Shown here: piece by piece, positions 1-8,123 of the stretch
Position numbering within the stretch: position 1 is the stretch's first letter
Layout of the letters: each line of letters opens with the position of its first letter
Source of the DNA: Pseudomonadota bacterium
Lineage (GTDB): Bacteria > Myxococcota_A > UBA796 > SXON01
Length of the DNA: 32,813 nt
Direction of reading: 5' to 3'
Assembly: GCA_005778355.1 (NCBI GenBank)
Contig: SXON01000144.1
Span: 1 to 32,813, forward strand
Translations under genes and position numbers: made by a program
The notes under the pieces: model-generated
Told to the model about the DNA's origin: nothing
Seen by the model: only the letters and a program-made list of their open reading frames with translations
Databases searched by the model: none

Positions 1-661
1 CCACGACCCCGCGTTCAACCAGCCGATCCGCGCGCTCTCCATCGACCATGTCGTAGAGGGCATCGTAGAGCGGGCGCAGGTCGGGGGTCACCTTCTCGGC
101 GATATCACCCGGCAGGAAGCCGAGCTTCTCCCCAGCCTCCACGGCTGGGCGAACGAGCACGATGCGGCGCACGCGCTCCTTGAGCAAGGCCGCGACGGCG
201 ACCGCCATCGCAAGGTAGGTCTTGCCCGTGCCGGCGGGGCCGAGTCCAAAGACGATGTCGTTCTGGGCGAACGCGTGGATGTAGGCGCGCTGCATCGGCG
301 TGCGCGGGTAGATCGCCTTCTTCCGCGTGCCCACCAGCACCGTGTCGGCGTGGTACTCCAGGAGCCGCGCCCCGGGCTCCGCCCGCAGGAGGCGACAGGC
401 CTGATCGACGTCGATGGGCGTGAGGTGGATGCCCGTGCCGGCCAGCGCGTAGAGCTCGCGCAGGATCGAAGCGGCCAGTTCGGTATCGGCCTCGGCGCCA
501 GCGATGCGAACCACGCCGCCACGTTGCGACACGCGCGTCGCGGTGCACTTCCCCACCAGCGCAAGGTGGCGGCCTAGCTCACCGGCGACCTCGCGGAAGC
601 GGTCGGGGTCGTTGAACTCGATCTGTCGGGCGTCGGGCTGCGAGATTGCGGGGTCGATGAC
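1..661 (-). CDS. phoH: PhoH-like ATPase (partial, C-terminus outside window)
   Basis: PhoH family P-loop ATPase, a cytosolic protein linked to RNA metabolism and usually found near ybeY/ybeZ. The reverse strand reads an N-terminal region with IEFNDPDRF, then the family's VGTRKKAIYPRT stretch, a Walker A motif GPAGTGKT, then LVRPAVEAGEKLGFLPGD, all standard PhoH signatures. The 3' end, including Walker B, lies beyond base 1. The start is unclear: in this frame no ATG, GTG or TTG lies between the upstream stop at 701-703 and a GTG at 554-556, and starting there would remove the conserved N-terminus. I place the 5' end near 661, next to a GGAGG at 663-669. Either a non-standard start is used or an indel hides the true one. 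It is divergent from the alanine-dehydrogenase-like gene. Family is certain; the start is not. Confidence 0.88.
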
Positions 662-729
662 CGCCTCCGGACCGTGGCCTACCTCATCGGCTGCGAGGCG
701 TCACGGCTCTACAAAGTTAGGCACCAACC

Positions 730-1668
730 ATGCGCGTGGCCATCCCCCGGGAAACCTTCGAGGGTGAGGCCCGCGTGGCGGCCTCCCCGTCTGCCGTCCG
801 TGCCCTCGTGTCGGGCGGGCACGAGGTCTGGGTGGAACAGTCCGCCGGTCTCGACAGCGGCTTCGCCGACGACGAGTACATCCGAGCCGGGGCGCAGGTT
901 GCGCCCACCGCCGAGGAGTGTTTCGACCGGGGCGAGCTCATCTGGAAGGTGGTGCGACCCTCCCCGCACGAGCACACGCTCCTGCGGCCCGGGCAACGCG
1001 TGGCCGCTTGCCAGCACGCGGGGGAGGCCTACGAAGGCGCCGTGTACCTCGAGCGATTGGAGCTGCACGGCCGGCGGCCGGTGCTCGAGGCGATGTCGGA
1101 GATCGCGGGGCGGCTCGCCGTGGAGCAGGCGAGCATTGCATTGTCGCGACAGCATGGGGGGCGCGGGCTCTTGCTGGGGGGCGTCCCGGGGGTGGAGCCT
1201 GCCCGTGTCGTCATCATCGGCGCAGGCACCGCCGGCCGGGCTGCCGCGAGCCTCGCCGCGGCCGTCGGGGCAGCGGTGACGGTGCTCGACATCGACATCG
1301 GCACGCTCCGGGCCCTGCGCCTCCCCGGCGTGCAAACCCGCTGGGCCACGCCGCACGAGCTGGAGCGCGCGCTGGTCGTGGCCGACGTGGTGATCGCCGC
1401 GGTGCGGGCCAGCGACGGTGGTGTGCCCCGGGTGGCATCGCGGCCACACCTGTCGCTCCTGGAACCGGGGTCGGTCGTCGTCGACCTGTCGATCATCGAC
1501 GGTGGCGCATTCGAGTCCACCCCCATCACCACGCTCGACCGGCCCACGGCGGTGGTCGATGGCATCGTGCACGTGGGGGTGCCGAACCTCGCGGGCGGGG
1601 TGCCCAGGACCGCGTCGATCGCGTTGTCGCAAGCGAGCGCGCCGCTGATCCTGCGCTGCGCGAGCTAG
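730..1668 (+). CDS. Alanine dehydrogenase / PNT-alpha-like NAD-binding protein, short form
   Basis: A 312-residue member of the alanine dehydrogenase / transhydrogenase alpha family, presumably a cytosolic NAD(P)-dependent dehydrogenase. Visible features are the N-terminal AIPRETFEGEARVAASP with the pyruvate-binding Arg15, Lys73 and His96 matching the substrate Lys and His of alanine dehydrogenase, the MSEIAGRLA helix, GGRGLLLGGVPGVEPA, and a Rossmann loop GAGTAGRAA at about 164-172 followed by an acidic D187. VVDGIVHVGVPNLAGGVPRT closes the family pattern. It is shorter than the usual ~370 residues. At the position of catalytic Asp270 the motif is shifted: VDLSIIDGG instead of VDVAIDQGG, so the Asp is one residue later. 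Function as a true alanine dehydrogenase is therefore uncertain. ATG start with a weak ribosome site. Its TAG stop directly abuts the TAA of the convergent gene. Confidence 0.82.
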   Translation: MRVAIPRETFEGEARVAASPSAVRALVSGGHEVWVEQSAGLDSGFADDEYIRAGAQVAPTAEECFDRGELIWKVVRPSPHEHTLLRPGQRVAACQHAGEAYEGAVYLERLELHGRRPVLEAMSEIAGRLAVEQASIALSRQHGGRGLLLGGVPGVEPARVVIIGAGTAGRAAASLAAAVGAAVTVLDIDIGTLRALRLPGVQTRWATPHELERALVVADVVIAAVRASDGGVPRVASRPHLSLLEPGSVVVDLSIIDGGAFESTPITTLDRPTAVVDGIVHVGVPNLAGGVPRTASIALSQASAPLILRCAS

Positions 1669-2886
1669 TTACCCGCCCTGTTCCTTCTCTTTTCCCTGCT
1701 GTTTCTGCCGCACCATCTTGCTCGCCATGGTGAAGACCACGCTCGACACGTTGCGGTTTCGAGCGAGGGCTTCGAGCTCCCGCTTCTGCAGCGAGGACAC
1801 GATGGGTACGGCAACTGATGGCGGTGTACGCGGGTTATTTACCACCGCCACCTTCACCGGGTACTTCCGCATCCACTCGCGGTTCGACGCAATCTCGCGC
1901 AGCACGTCCATGTGCATGTTGCGATTCCCCGCCGCGTTCAAGGCCTCGTTGTCGGTCATGCGTCCCGACTTGACCACGGCCGAGGCAACCTGCTTGTTGC
2001 GGTCGCGGATGAGCACGGCCCGCGATTCTTTGTTTCCAAGGTAGGCGAGCTTGATTTTCTTGCCGGGACTCATCGCGGCGATGCGCTTCTCGATGCTCTG
2101 CCGCATCTCGGGCGGCGCGTCGCCGCCGCCATCCTCGAGCAGGTCGAGCGAGAAGTCGTCGTCGCTCTTGAAGTCGAAGGCGAAGCCACTCACGCTGCCC
2201 TGGCCACCCAGCTTGTCGAGGTCGAACATGGACAGGTGCTGACGTGACTGGAGAGCGGGCGAGGGTTTGCCCGAGAGGGCGGCCTCAATCTCCGCGTCGA
2301 GGTCGAACGCAGCGGCGGGAGGAGGCGCAGCGGCGGTGGCGGCGGCTGGCGGCGATGTGCCGCGAACGCCGGGAAGCGCCGGGATGCAACCTTCCATGCG
2401 CAAGAACGCGATGGCACGCTCGATCGCCGGCTGCGGCGTGTTCGGATTGCCATGGAGCGAAACCAGGACGTCGGGCGTGATCAGGAGCCGCTCGTGGTCG
2501 TCGGCCATGGCCTCAGCCAGCTCCACGCCCGCGCGGGCGGCCACCAGCGCGGCGGTGCGGTCGTTGGTGTTCTTGTGCCGAGCCAGCAACCAGTCAATCT
2601 GTTCGCTCGCAGCGTACTCGGCGACGAATTCGAGCACCTTGGCGTGCGTGCGGCTGTGGATGGCCGCCTTGAGGTTGGGCAGGGCCCGCAAGGCCTCGGT
2701 GGCCATCGCACGCAGCTCAGCGTCGCCCGTCGCGGCCGAGACGTAGATCATGGCCAGCTGCACGTCGGGGTAGGTCGGGAGCTGCCCGCGCGCGGCAGCG
2801 ATGCGCGCAGAGCGAGGGGCGCTGGGCGACAGGTTGTACCGGAGGTCTTCCGGGATGCCGAGCTGGTGCCAGGGGATGTCGCTCAT
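1669..2886 (-). CDS. Helical-repeat (HEAT-like) protein of unknown function
   Basis: A 405-residue cytosolic protein with no signal peptide or membrane segment. It has an N-terminal alpha-helical repeat region (about 35-170), an Ala/Pro and then Asp/Phe-rich low-complexity linker (about 174-260), and a C-terminal helical repeat region (about 262-395) with KKIKLAYLGNKESRAVLIRD, NKQVASAVVKS and REIASNREWMRKY. Each helix pair resembles HEAT/leucine-rich-variant repeats. Proteins of this two-part form are, to my knowledge, common hypotheticals in Deltaproteobacteria; I do not know a function. I chose the ATG at 2886 because it overlaps the coaX stop as ATGA, which implies translational coupling; a start five codons upstream (2901) is possible. 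Likely a scaffold or protein-binding surface, by inference only. Confidence 0.8.
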   Translation of the reverse strand: MSDIPWHQLGIPEDLRYNLSPSAPRSARIAAARGQLPTYPDVQLAMIYVSAATGDAELRAMATEALRALPNLKAAIHSRTHAKVLEFVAEYAASEQIDWLLARHKNTNDRTAALVAARAGVELAEAMADDHERLLITPDVLVSLHGNPNTPQPAIERAIAFLRMEGCIPALPGVRGTSPPAAATAAAPPPAAAFDLDAEIEAALSGKPSPALQSRQHLSMFDLDKLGGQGSVSGFAFDFKSDDDFSLDLLEDGGGDAPPEMRQSIEKRIAAMSPGKKIKLAYLGNKESRAVLIRDRNKQVASAVVKSGRMTDNEALNAAGNRNMHMDVLREIASNREWMRKYPVKVAVVNNPRTPPSVAVPIVSSLQKRELEALARNRNVSSVVFTMASKMVRQKQQGKEKEQGG

Positions 2887-3611
2887 CGAGAAAGCTCCCA
2901 CGCGCGGGCGAGGCCACGCAAGGTGATCGTATCGTCAAGCACCACCGGGCCGCGACAGAGCGGCGCGAAGGTGGCCCCGAGGCCCCCGCAGAAGAACACC
3001 CTGGCTTGACCACCCAGGGCGTCGGTCATGCGCGCCACGAGCGCATCGATGGCGCCCGCGTAGCCCAGCACCGAGCCCGATTGGATAGCCTCTACCGTGT
3101 CGCGACCAATCACCGCACGCGGCGGCGCGAGCGACACCGGCGGAAGCTGGGCCGTTCCGCCGACCAGCGCCCGTAGCGCCGTGGCCGGTCCGGCGAGGAT
3201 CGCGCCCCCGAGGAAGACCCCGTGGGCATCGACGGCGTCGACCGTGGTGGCCGTGCCGATGTCGACGACGACCAGGGGCGGAAAGGCAAGACCCAGCGCC
3301 CCCAGTGCGTTCACCAGCCGGTCGACGCCGACGCGGGCGGGCTCGCGCACCCGGGTGGTGATCGGCACGTCGTCGCCCCGCGCGAAGACGCGCGTGGTCC
3401 AACCCTCTGCGGCGCCGATCGCCGCCCAGCGCGCGCGCTCCCCGGGGACAACGGTGCCCACGGAGAGACCCTCCACGTGGCCGAGGGCAACGCGACGAAG
3501 CGCCGGCGCCACGTCGTCACCCGTCGCGACACGTACACGATCACGCAGCTCGCCGGCCTCGACCGATGCGATCTCGGTCTTGGTGTTCCCGACGTCTACC
3601 GCGATGATCAC
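2883..3611 (-). CDS. coaX: Type III pantothenate kinase
   Basis: Phosphorylates pantothenate with ATP in the first committed step of coenzyme A synthesis. The 242-residue protein has the three CoaX signatures of the acetate/sugar kinase fold: the N-terminal phosphate loop DVGNTKTE, the VGVDRLVNALGA motif, and the second phosphate loop DIGTATTVDAVD, followed by GGAILAGPATALRAL where most relatives have GG.I.PG. Length is usual for the family. The start is GTG at 3611 with a GGAG about 10 bases upstream. The stop overlaps the start of the helical-repeat gene by four bases, so the two form an operon. It is divergent from the histidine phosphatase with only 44 bases between starts. Confidence 0.95.
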   Translation of the reverse strand: MIIAVDVGNTKTEIASVEAGELRDRVRVATGDDVAPALRRVALGHVEGLSVGTVVPGERARWAAIGAAEGWTTRVFARGDDVPITTRVREPARVGVDRLVNALGALGLAFPPLVVVDIGTATTVDAVDAHGVFLGGAILAGPATALRALVGGTAQLPPVSLAPPRAVIGRDTVEAIQSGSVLGYAGAIDALVARMTDALGGQARVFFCGGLGATFAPLCRGPVVLDDTITLRGLARAWELSR

Positions 3612-3655
3612 GCCGCGCTCCGCATCCCCGGCGTTAACGCGCCCCCGCGATCCCC

Positions 3656-4279
3656 ATGTTCGACGCGCCCACCCTCGGCATCATCCCCTCCACCCGCGCC
3701 GCGCGCGTGCACCTCTTCCGCCACGGCGAGGTGGAAACCGGCCCGCTCCGCATCTGCCGGGGCCAGGCCGACGTACCGCTGAGCCCCCGAGGCCGCGAGC
3801 AGTCCCAGGCCGTCGCGGGGCGTTTCCTCGACCACCACGGCCCGCCGGACCGGGTTCTAAGCTCCGACTTGTCGCGTTGTACCTATCTCGCTGCCCAGTT
3901 TGGGCTGGAGACAGAGCTGGTTCCTGGGCTGCGCGAGCAGGACATGGGCCGCTGGGAGGGCCGCACCTGGGACGACCTCACCCAGGCCGATGGTCCCGCC
4001 GTGACGGCTTACTGGAACAACTACGTGCACGGCCGGCCCACCGGTGGCGAGACCTGGGGTGAGGCTGCCGCGCGCGTGGTCGCGACATGGCAGTCGCTCT
4101 TGCCGCTCGAGGGCCGAGTGGTCATCGTGAGCCACGTGGGCCCCATCCGGGCGCTCTTGTGCCACTGGCTCGGCCTCGACGCGGGCGAGGCGCTTCGCTT
4201 CGCACCGGCCTACGCCACGGAGACGCGGGTGATCGAGGCCGATGCCGGCGTGGTGATCGAGGCGATGGGGCTAGAGTAG
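3656..4279 (+). CDS. Histidine phosphatase family protein (CobC/GpmB-like)
   Basis: A 207-residue phosphohistidine phosphatase of the phosphoglycerate mutase branch. The catalytic RHGE motif (LFRHGEVE, near residue 22) is followed by PLSPRGREQSQAVA, then SSDLSRCTYLAAQF, REQDMGRWEGRTWDDL and the second catalytic His in VIVSHVGPIRALLCHWLGL. This order fits alpha-ribazole phosphatase (CobC) or a broad-specificity phosphatase; no cobalamin genes are nearby, so the substrate cannot be assigned. The ATG at 3656 lacks a clear ribosome site. A GTG about 17 codons downstream, just before HLFRHGE, is an alternative start. It ends just before a 36-base near-palindrome shared with the convergent lipoprotein gene. 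Confidence 0.88.
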   Translation: MFDAPTLGIIPSTRAARVHLFRHGEVETGPLRICRGQADVPLSPRGREQSQAVAGRFLDHHGPPDRVLSSDLSRCTYLAAQFGLETELVPGLREQDMGRWEGRTWDDLTQADGPAVTAYWNNYVHGRPTGGETWGEAAARVVATWQSLLPLEGRVVIVSHVGPIRALLCHWLGLDAGEALRFAPAYATETRVIEADAGVVIEAMGLE

Positions 4280-4295
4280 CTGGCGGGCCTGGGCC

Positions 4296-4331
4296 GTCGG
4301 CATCGACATCGAGCTCGATGATGATGCCGAC
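4296..4331. terminator. 36-bp near-perfect inverted repeat between convergent genes
   Basis: The arms GTCGGCATCGACATCGAG and CTCGATGATGATGCCGAC are reverse complements except for two internal mismatches, and there is no loop. The repeat sits 16 bases after the histidine phosphatase stop and 15 bases before the stop of the convergent lipoprotein gene. A bidirectional transcription terminator or RNA-stabilising hairpin is the simplest reading. No T-tract follows on either side, so intrinsic termination is not proven. Confidence 0.55.
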
Positions 4332-4346
4332 GTCGATATCCCCCGC

Positions 4347-4748
4347 TCACACGCCAGTGTCGGCCGAGTCGGCAGCGCCGTCGCAAGGGTACTCCAGCCG
4401 GGTCGTCCCTGCGCAGACGGGGATTACCTTCAGTTCCTCGGAGCCTTCGCGATGCAGGCGGTAGTAGAAGAGGGGATGGGTCAGCTCGACGCAGGTCGCG
4501 TACCCGGCCGGAGGTGTCAACTCGGCGTCCCAGGTGAAGCCGTCGTCAGCCGAGCCCAGCGCCGACCGCCAGGCGCCCCCCTGCGCGCTGTCCGCCAGCT
4601 CGACATCGCTCAGCGCCACACCCGAGGTGTCCACGTGGGCATCGAGGCGCGGCCCGGCTGAAGTCTCGTCGCAGCCGAGAGCGAAGCCAATCGGTCCGGG
4701 CGCGGGTTCCTCCGCGGGCGGGCCAGAGCAACTCAACAGGAGCGTCAT
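4347..4748 (-). CDS. Small secreted lipoprotein, unknown function
   Basis: A 133-residue protein beginning MTLLLSCSGPPAEEPAPG. A very short hydrophobic stretch leads to a lipobox-like LLSC, so it is probably lipidated, although the signal peptide is unusually short and lacks an early basic residue. An alternative start seven codons upstream would add MHRRWAV and give a better n-region. The mature part has four more cysteines and ends DSADTGV, resembling the Asp/Thr/Gly tails common on Myxococcota surface proteins. The ATG at 4748 overlaps the upstream stop as TGATG, so it is the last gene of a coupled three-gene set of exported proteins. No function recognised. Confidence 0.65.
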   Translation of the reverse strand: MTLLLSCSGPPAEEPAPGPIGFALGCDETSAGPRLDAHVDTSGVALSDVELADSAQGGAWRSALGSADDGFTWDAELTPPAGYATCVELTHPLFYYRLHREGSEELKVIPVCAGTTRLEYPCDGAADSADTGV

Positions 4749-5536
4749 CACGGCCCACCGCCGATGCACGGAGGCAAGATCGCGTCGTCACAGAAGTTCA
4801 ACCGCTGCTCAGCGACGTCGCTCGCCAGCAGCGCGGAGTCGGCGTCTGCCTTCGCGTACTGCACGAGTAGATAGGCGGCCGCGCCGTACGCGCCATCCCA
4901 CGAGTCGTCGAAATCGCTCGCGCTCTCGGCTTCATCGCAGGCCACGTGAGCGAGTCCCGGATCCGCGTGCAGAGCTTCGTGAAGAAGAATGGTCGCGCCG
5001 CGCCAGGTCGATGCACCGCCGTCCACGGTTGAGGGGGAGTACAACGTCGCCGACCACCAGGCGAAGCTGGGATTCACTCGGTCTTCTGAGAGTTCCGTCG
5101 ACTGGATGGCGTCAGCGACGAAGTTGAAGAGCAGACGGTGGGAGGGCGTGTCGGGCCCGAGCCCATACCGCGAGCCCGCGCTCGCGAGCGACGAGGCCAC
5201 CGGCTGCGGAAGCCACGCGTCCCCATCCCACGCGTCGACGCTCGGCAGGGGCTCCGCCAGCAGCCTGAACATCCCGCCCACCAGCATCGCGGGGTAGCTG
5301 TCGGCAACCCGCTCGGCCTCCAAGGCGAGTTCGAGCGAACCATCGTCCATCCCCACGAGCCCGGCCAACGTCTCGCGGCATCCGGCCGTCAATGACAAGT
5401 CGCGTGCTCCTGCGCCCGACCCACCGAGGAGCAGCTGCACGTCATCGCCGTCGGCAGGACACGCGCGTCCAGCCGCAATCCACGGCTCCTCGTCGGCGCA
5501 ACCGAGCGCGCCGAAGATCAGGATTCCGGGGGCCAC
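4748..5536 (-). CDS. Putative lipoprotein with HExxH zinc-metallopeptidase motif
   Basis: A 262-residue exported protein. With the GTG at 5536 the N-terminus is VAPGILIFGALGC, a short hydrophobic segment ending in a lipobox (ALGC, Cys13); longer in-frame starts add shadow sequence antisense to nothing useful. The mature part is rich in Asp/Ser/Trp. Near residue 186 it has TILLHEALHAD, an HExxH zincin motif in a helix after a hydrophobic strand, followed by DDSWDGAYGAAAYLL, the kind of helix that often follows such motifs. Its third zinc ligand is not obvious, so catalysis is inferred. It overlaps the upstream gene by 19 bases and the downstream gene by one. Codon use looks less GC-rich at third positions than in the neighbouring operons. 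Confidence 0.7.
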   Translation of the reverse strand: MAPGILIFGALGCADEEPWIAAGRACPADGDDVQLLLGGSGAGARDLSLTAGCRETLAGLVGMDDGSLELALEAERVADSYPAMLVGGMFRLLAEPLPSVDAWDGDAWLPQPVASSLASAGSRYGLGPDTPSHRLLFNFVADAIQSTELSEDRVNPSFAWWSATLYSPSTVDGGASTWRGATILLHEALHADPGLAHVACDEAESASDFDDSWDGAYGAAAYLLVQYAKADADSALLASDVAEQRLNFCDDAILPPCIGGGP

Positions 5537-6759
5537 GTATAGGTGCCTGGGGTGCACTGGGACACGCCGTAAAACGTTGCGGTTTGAAGTTGCACACTCG
5601 CTCCGTTCGAGCCGGTTGATAGCAGCTTCCCCGTCACCGACACCCCGTCTCGTGACACCGAGAATGAACCGTCGGAGCCCATACTCGCGCTGACCGCGTA
5701 CGACCCGTTCCCGTACATCTCGAACCGCACCGTGTTCGAGCCCGGACGCATCGTGACTCGTTGCACGGCCGGACAACCCATCGCGGAGAGGGCGATCGAG
5801 TAGCCCTGGCTCCGCGTCACGACCGTGTCGGCGCTGGCACATGACCACGTCAAGTCCACCTGGGCGTCGATCACGGTGCCGGTCGGCATCGGGGGGTGCG
5901 CGAACTTCGGCATCCCCCTGATCGGTGCGCTGGCGAAGCTGTGCTGTCCCGTCAGCAGCGTCGCGGCTGACGACGGTGTCTGGAGCAGGTCATTGACGAG
6001 GAAACGCGCCTCCGCATTTCGCTTCAGGACGCGAAGGGGGTAACCGGAGTCATCGACGAGACTGATCGTGCTGACGGCGGCGGAATTCGTGAGACGGCCG
6101 CTCCCGCTTAGCTGAGCCGGCAGGTAGAGCATCCGCGCGTTGCCATCGCCGTTGAGATCGGCCGCCTCCACCGGGAGCAGCTGAAACCTCCCGGTGCCGG
6201 CTGCGCACGACGCGCCCGCTGGTTCGGACTCACTGTCGGGCGTCATCGAGTCGAGACTCAGCGACGCGGGGACGAGCGCGTTCTGACACCAGACGCCATC
6301 CGTCCCAACCGCAGTCTCATTCGTGGGGTTCAGATCGATCTGCCAAATGCCAAGTCCGCAACTCTCGACCGAGCACTCGAGCGCCGACGTGCCGGTGAAC
6401 TGCCAGTCACCATCGGTGGAGCCGGCATCCGGAGCGTCGTACGTCCCGGGTGGTTGAGTCTCCGGTAGCCATAGACGCTGCTGTAGAACTGTCCCCGAAC
6501 ACCGCCGGGTGCATCACCGAACCCCGCGTAGGTGACACCGGTGATGATCTCGCCTTGGAGATCGGTGCTCTCGTCGAAGTCAGCGTAGCCGAAGCAGTGC
6601 GATGTTCCCGACTCCTGCGTCAGCGAGTTCCAGGTGTACTCACGGCCCGTCGCCTTCTCAACACCGTCGTCGTGTGCGCAAGCAAGTTGCCCGCTCATCA
6701 CCAGGCCAAGCGCGGTGACAACTACAACTGCGGGCTGCAGCTGCGGGCTGCGGGCTCAT
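5518..6759 (-). pseudogene. Exported protein gene broken by two compensating frameshifts
   Basis: The intended product is about 413 residues. Translation should begin at the ATG at 6759, eight bases after AGGAG. That frame reads MSPQPAAAA, then stops at 6658. The protein continues in another frame as VVVVTALGLVMSGQLACAHDD, a hydrophobic core with a lipobox-like LAC, through GQFYSSVYGY. It then returns to the first frame at about 6465 as ETQPPGTYDAPDAG and runs to the stop at 5518. One extra C near 6732-6735 and one missing C near 6464-6465 explain both shifts, and they cancel exactly. The C-terminal part is Ser/Thr/Gly-rich and beta-like. Either the gene is inactive or the read contains two short C-run errors. 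No family recognised. Confidence 0.65.
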
Positions 6760-6779
6760 TCGTTCATCTCCTGACGCCA

Positions 6780-6808
6780 AATGTACTCGTCGCGGTCGCG
6801 ACACGCAA
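6780..6808 (-). promoter_or_regulatory. Sigma70-like promoter for the exported-protein genes
   Basis: On the minus strand, TTGCGT (6803-6808) and TACATT (6780-6785) are separated by exactly 17 bases. The likely transcription start, around 6772, falls at the ribosome site AGGAG (6768-6772), so the leader would be very short. The spacer contains one copy of the GTCGCGAC palindrome. This suggests that the exported-protein genes are transcribed independently of the MoxR cluster upstream. Confidence 0.5.
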
Positions 6809-6836
6809 GCGGTGTTTTCACACACCACGCCGCCCC

Positions 6837-8123
6837 TCACAATAGCTGGCGGGCCTTGAGGTCGAGGTACCGCGCCAACAACGCCGGGGTGAACTTGGCC
6901 GGGTCGGTGTCGATCACGAGGACACCAAGCTCCTCGAAGCGATCGATCACGCGGCGTCGCCAGGTGGCCACCTCGGCGGCCACGCCACGCTCCCAGGGTG
7001 TGGCCTTGCCCTCCGGCGCGTCGAGGAATTGCTGGACCGCGCCGTCCTGGGCGTTCACCCAGGCCACGAGATGACGCCGATCCGCCTGGAAGGTCCTGGC
7101 GAGCGCCTCGGCGGTCACGTCGTCCACCACGTTGCTGAAGACGACGACCAGCGCCCGCTGCCGCAAACGTTGCCGTAGGAAGGCGAAGGCCTCGCGCCAG
7201 TCGGGCTCGTCGAGCGTGGGGAAGAGCCCCGCGCCCTCGCGCAGAAGCAGGTCGCGACCGCGCTGGCCGCCCGTGGGGGGCACCCAGGCGCGCACGGCGC
7301 CGTCGACGGCGAGTAGGCCGACTCGGTCGCCCTGCCGGAGCGCCACGTGGCCGACCATGAGCGCCGCGTCGAGCGCCCAGTCCAGCGCGGGACGGCCCCC
7401 GTGCTCCGCCGTCATCGTCCGCCCGCAGTCGATGACGAAGACGATGTTCTGGTCGGTCGCCGCGCGCATCTGCTTCACGACGGGAGCGGTGCGGCGCGCC
7501 GAGGCTTTCCAGTCGACCTTGCGGTACTCGTCGCCCCGCTGCCAGGGGCGCAGGCGGTCGAACTCCGCGTCGAGGCCGGGGCGGCGCGTCGTGCGCGTGA
7601 GCAGATGCTCGCGGTTCTCGCGGGCGAGCAGCTCGTACTCGGTGACGGCGGCGAGATCGGGGATGACGCGCACCTCGTCGGCGGCGGGCACGTCGATTTG
7701 TCGCTGCCAGAGGCCGAGCGGCGAGGCGAAACGCAGGTGGTGGGCGCCGAGGGTGTACTTGCCACGGCGCGGCGCGGTCACCCGGTAGCTGCCGGTGTCG
7801 CCGGGCTTGAGCCAGAGCGGCAAGCCCTCGGCCTCCGCCCCCTCGAAGAGGCCCTGGTGCACGAGGAAGCGGCCCCGCGCGCCCTCGATGGAGAGTTCCA
7901 CTCGCTGCGCCCGGCCGACCGACCAGGCCCGGGGCAGCACCCGGTGCACGCGGGGGCTGCGCTTCCCGCACAGGATCGCGTCGACCAGGGCGGCCACGAG
8001 CAAGGCGATGTCGATGCCGTAGGCGGCGGTCCTGGCGACCGGCGTCGCGACCGAAAACAGGGAGAGGAGCGTGGCCCCGGCCAGCACCAGCGCGGCGCGT
8101 CCCGTGGGGACGAGGCCTCTCAA
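6837..8123 (-). CDS. DUF58 domain protein (MoxR partner)
   Basis: A 428-residue membrane-associated protein. Two hydrophobic segments lie near the N-terminus (about 9-28 and 34-52), followed by a beta-rich region and the DUF58 signature near 187-210: EFDRLRPWQRGDEYRKVDWKASA. After it comes a VWA-like fold starting NIVFVIDCGRTM, where the usual DxSxS metal motif is degenerate. DUF58 proteins are regularly encoded beside MoxR AAA ATPases and are thought to act with them in assembling or regulating envelope complexes; the exact role is unknown. The start overlaps the moxR stop as ATGA, indicating coupled translation. It is the last gene of the cluster. Confidence 0.92.
   Translation of the reverse strand: MRGLVPTGRAALVLAGATLLSLFSVATPVARTAAYGIDIALLVAALVDAILCGKRSPRVHRVLPRAWSVGRAQRVELSIEGARGRFLVHQGLFEGAEAEGLPLWLKPGDTGSYRVTAPRRGKYTLGAHHLRFASPLGLWQRQIDVPAADEVRVIPDLAAVTEYELLARENREHLLTRTTRRPGLDAEFDRLRPWQRGDEYRKVDWKASARRTAPVVKQMRAATDQNIVFVIDCGRTMTAEHGGRPALDWALDAALMVGHVALRQGDRVGLLAVDGAVRAWVPPTGGQRGRDLLLREGAGLFPTLDEPDWREAFAFLRQRLRQRALVVVFSNVVDDVTAEALARTFQADRRHLVAWVNAQDGAVQQFLDAPEGKATPWERGVAAEVATWRRRVIDRFEELGVLVIDTDPAKFTPALLARYLDLKARQLL

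Noticed and set aside
6465..6734. Programmed ribosomal frameshifting in the exported-protein gene
   Set aside because: No slippery heptamer or downstream stimulatory structure is seen, and two separate shifts would be needed.
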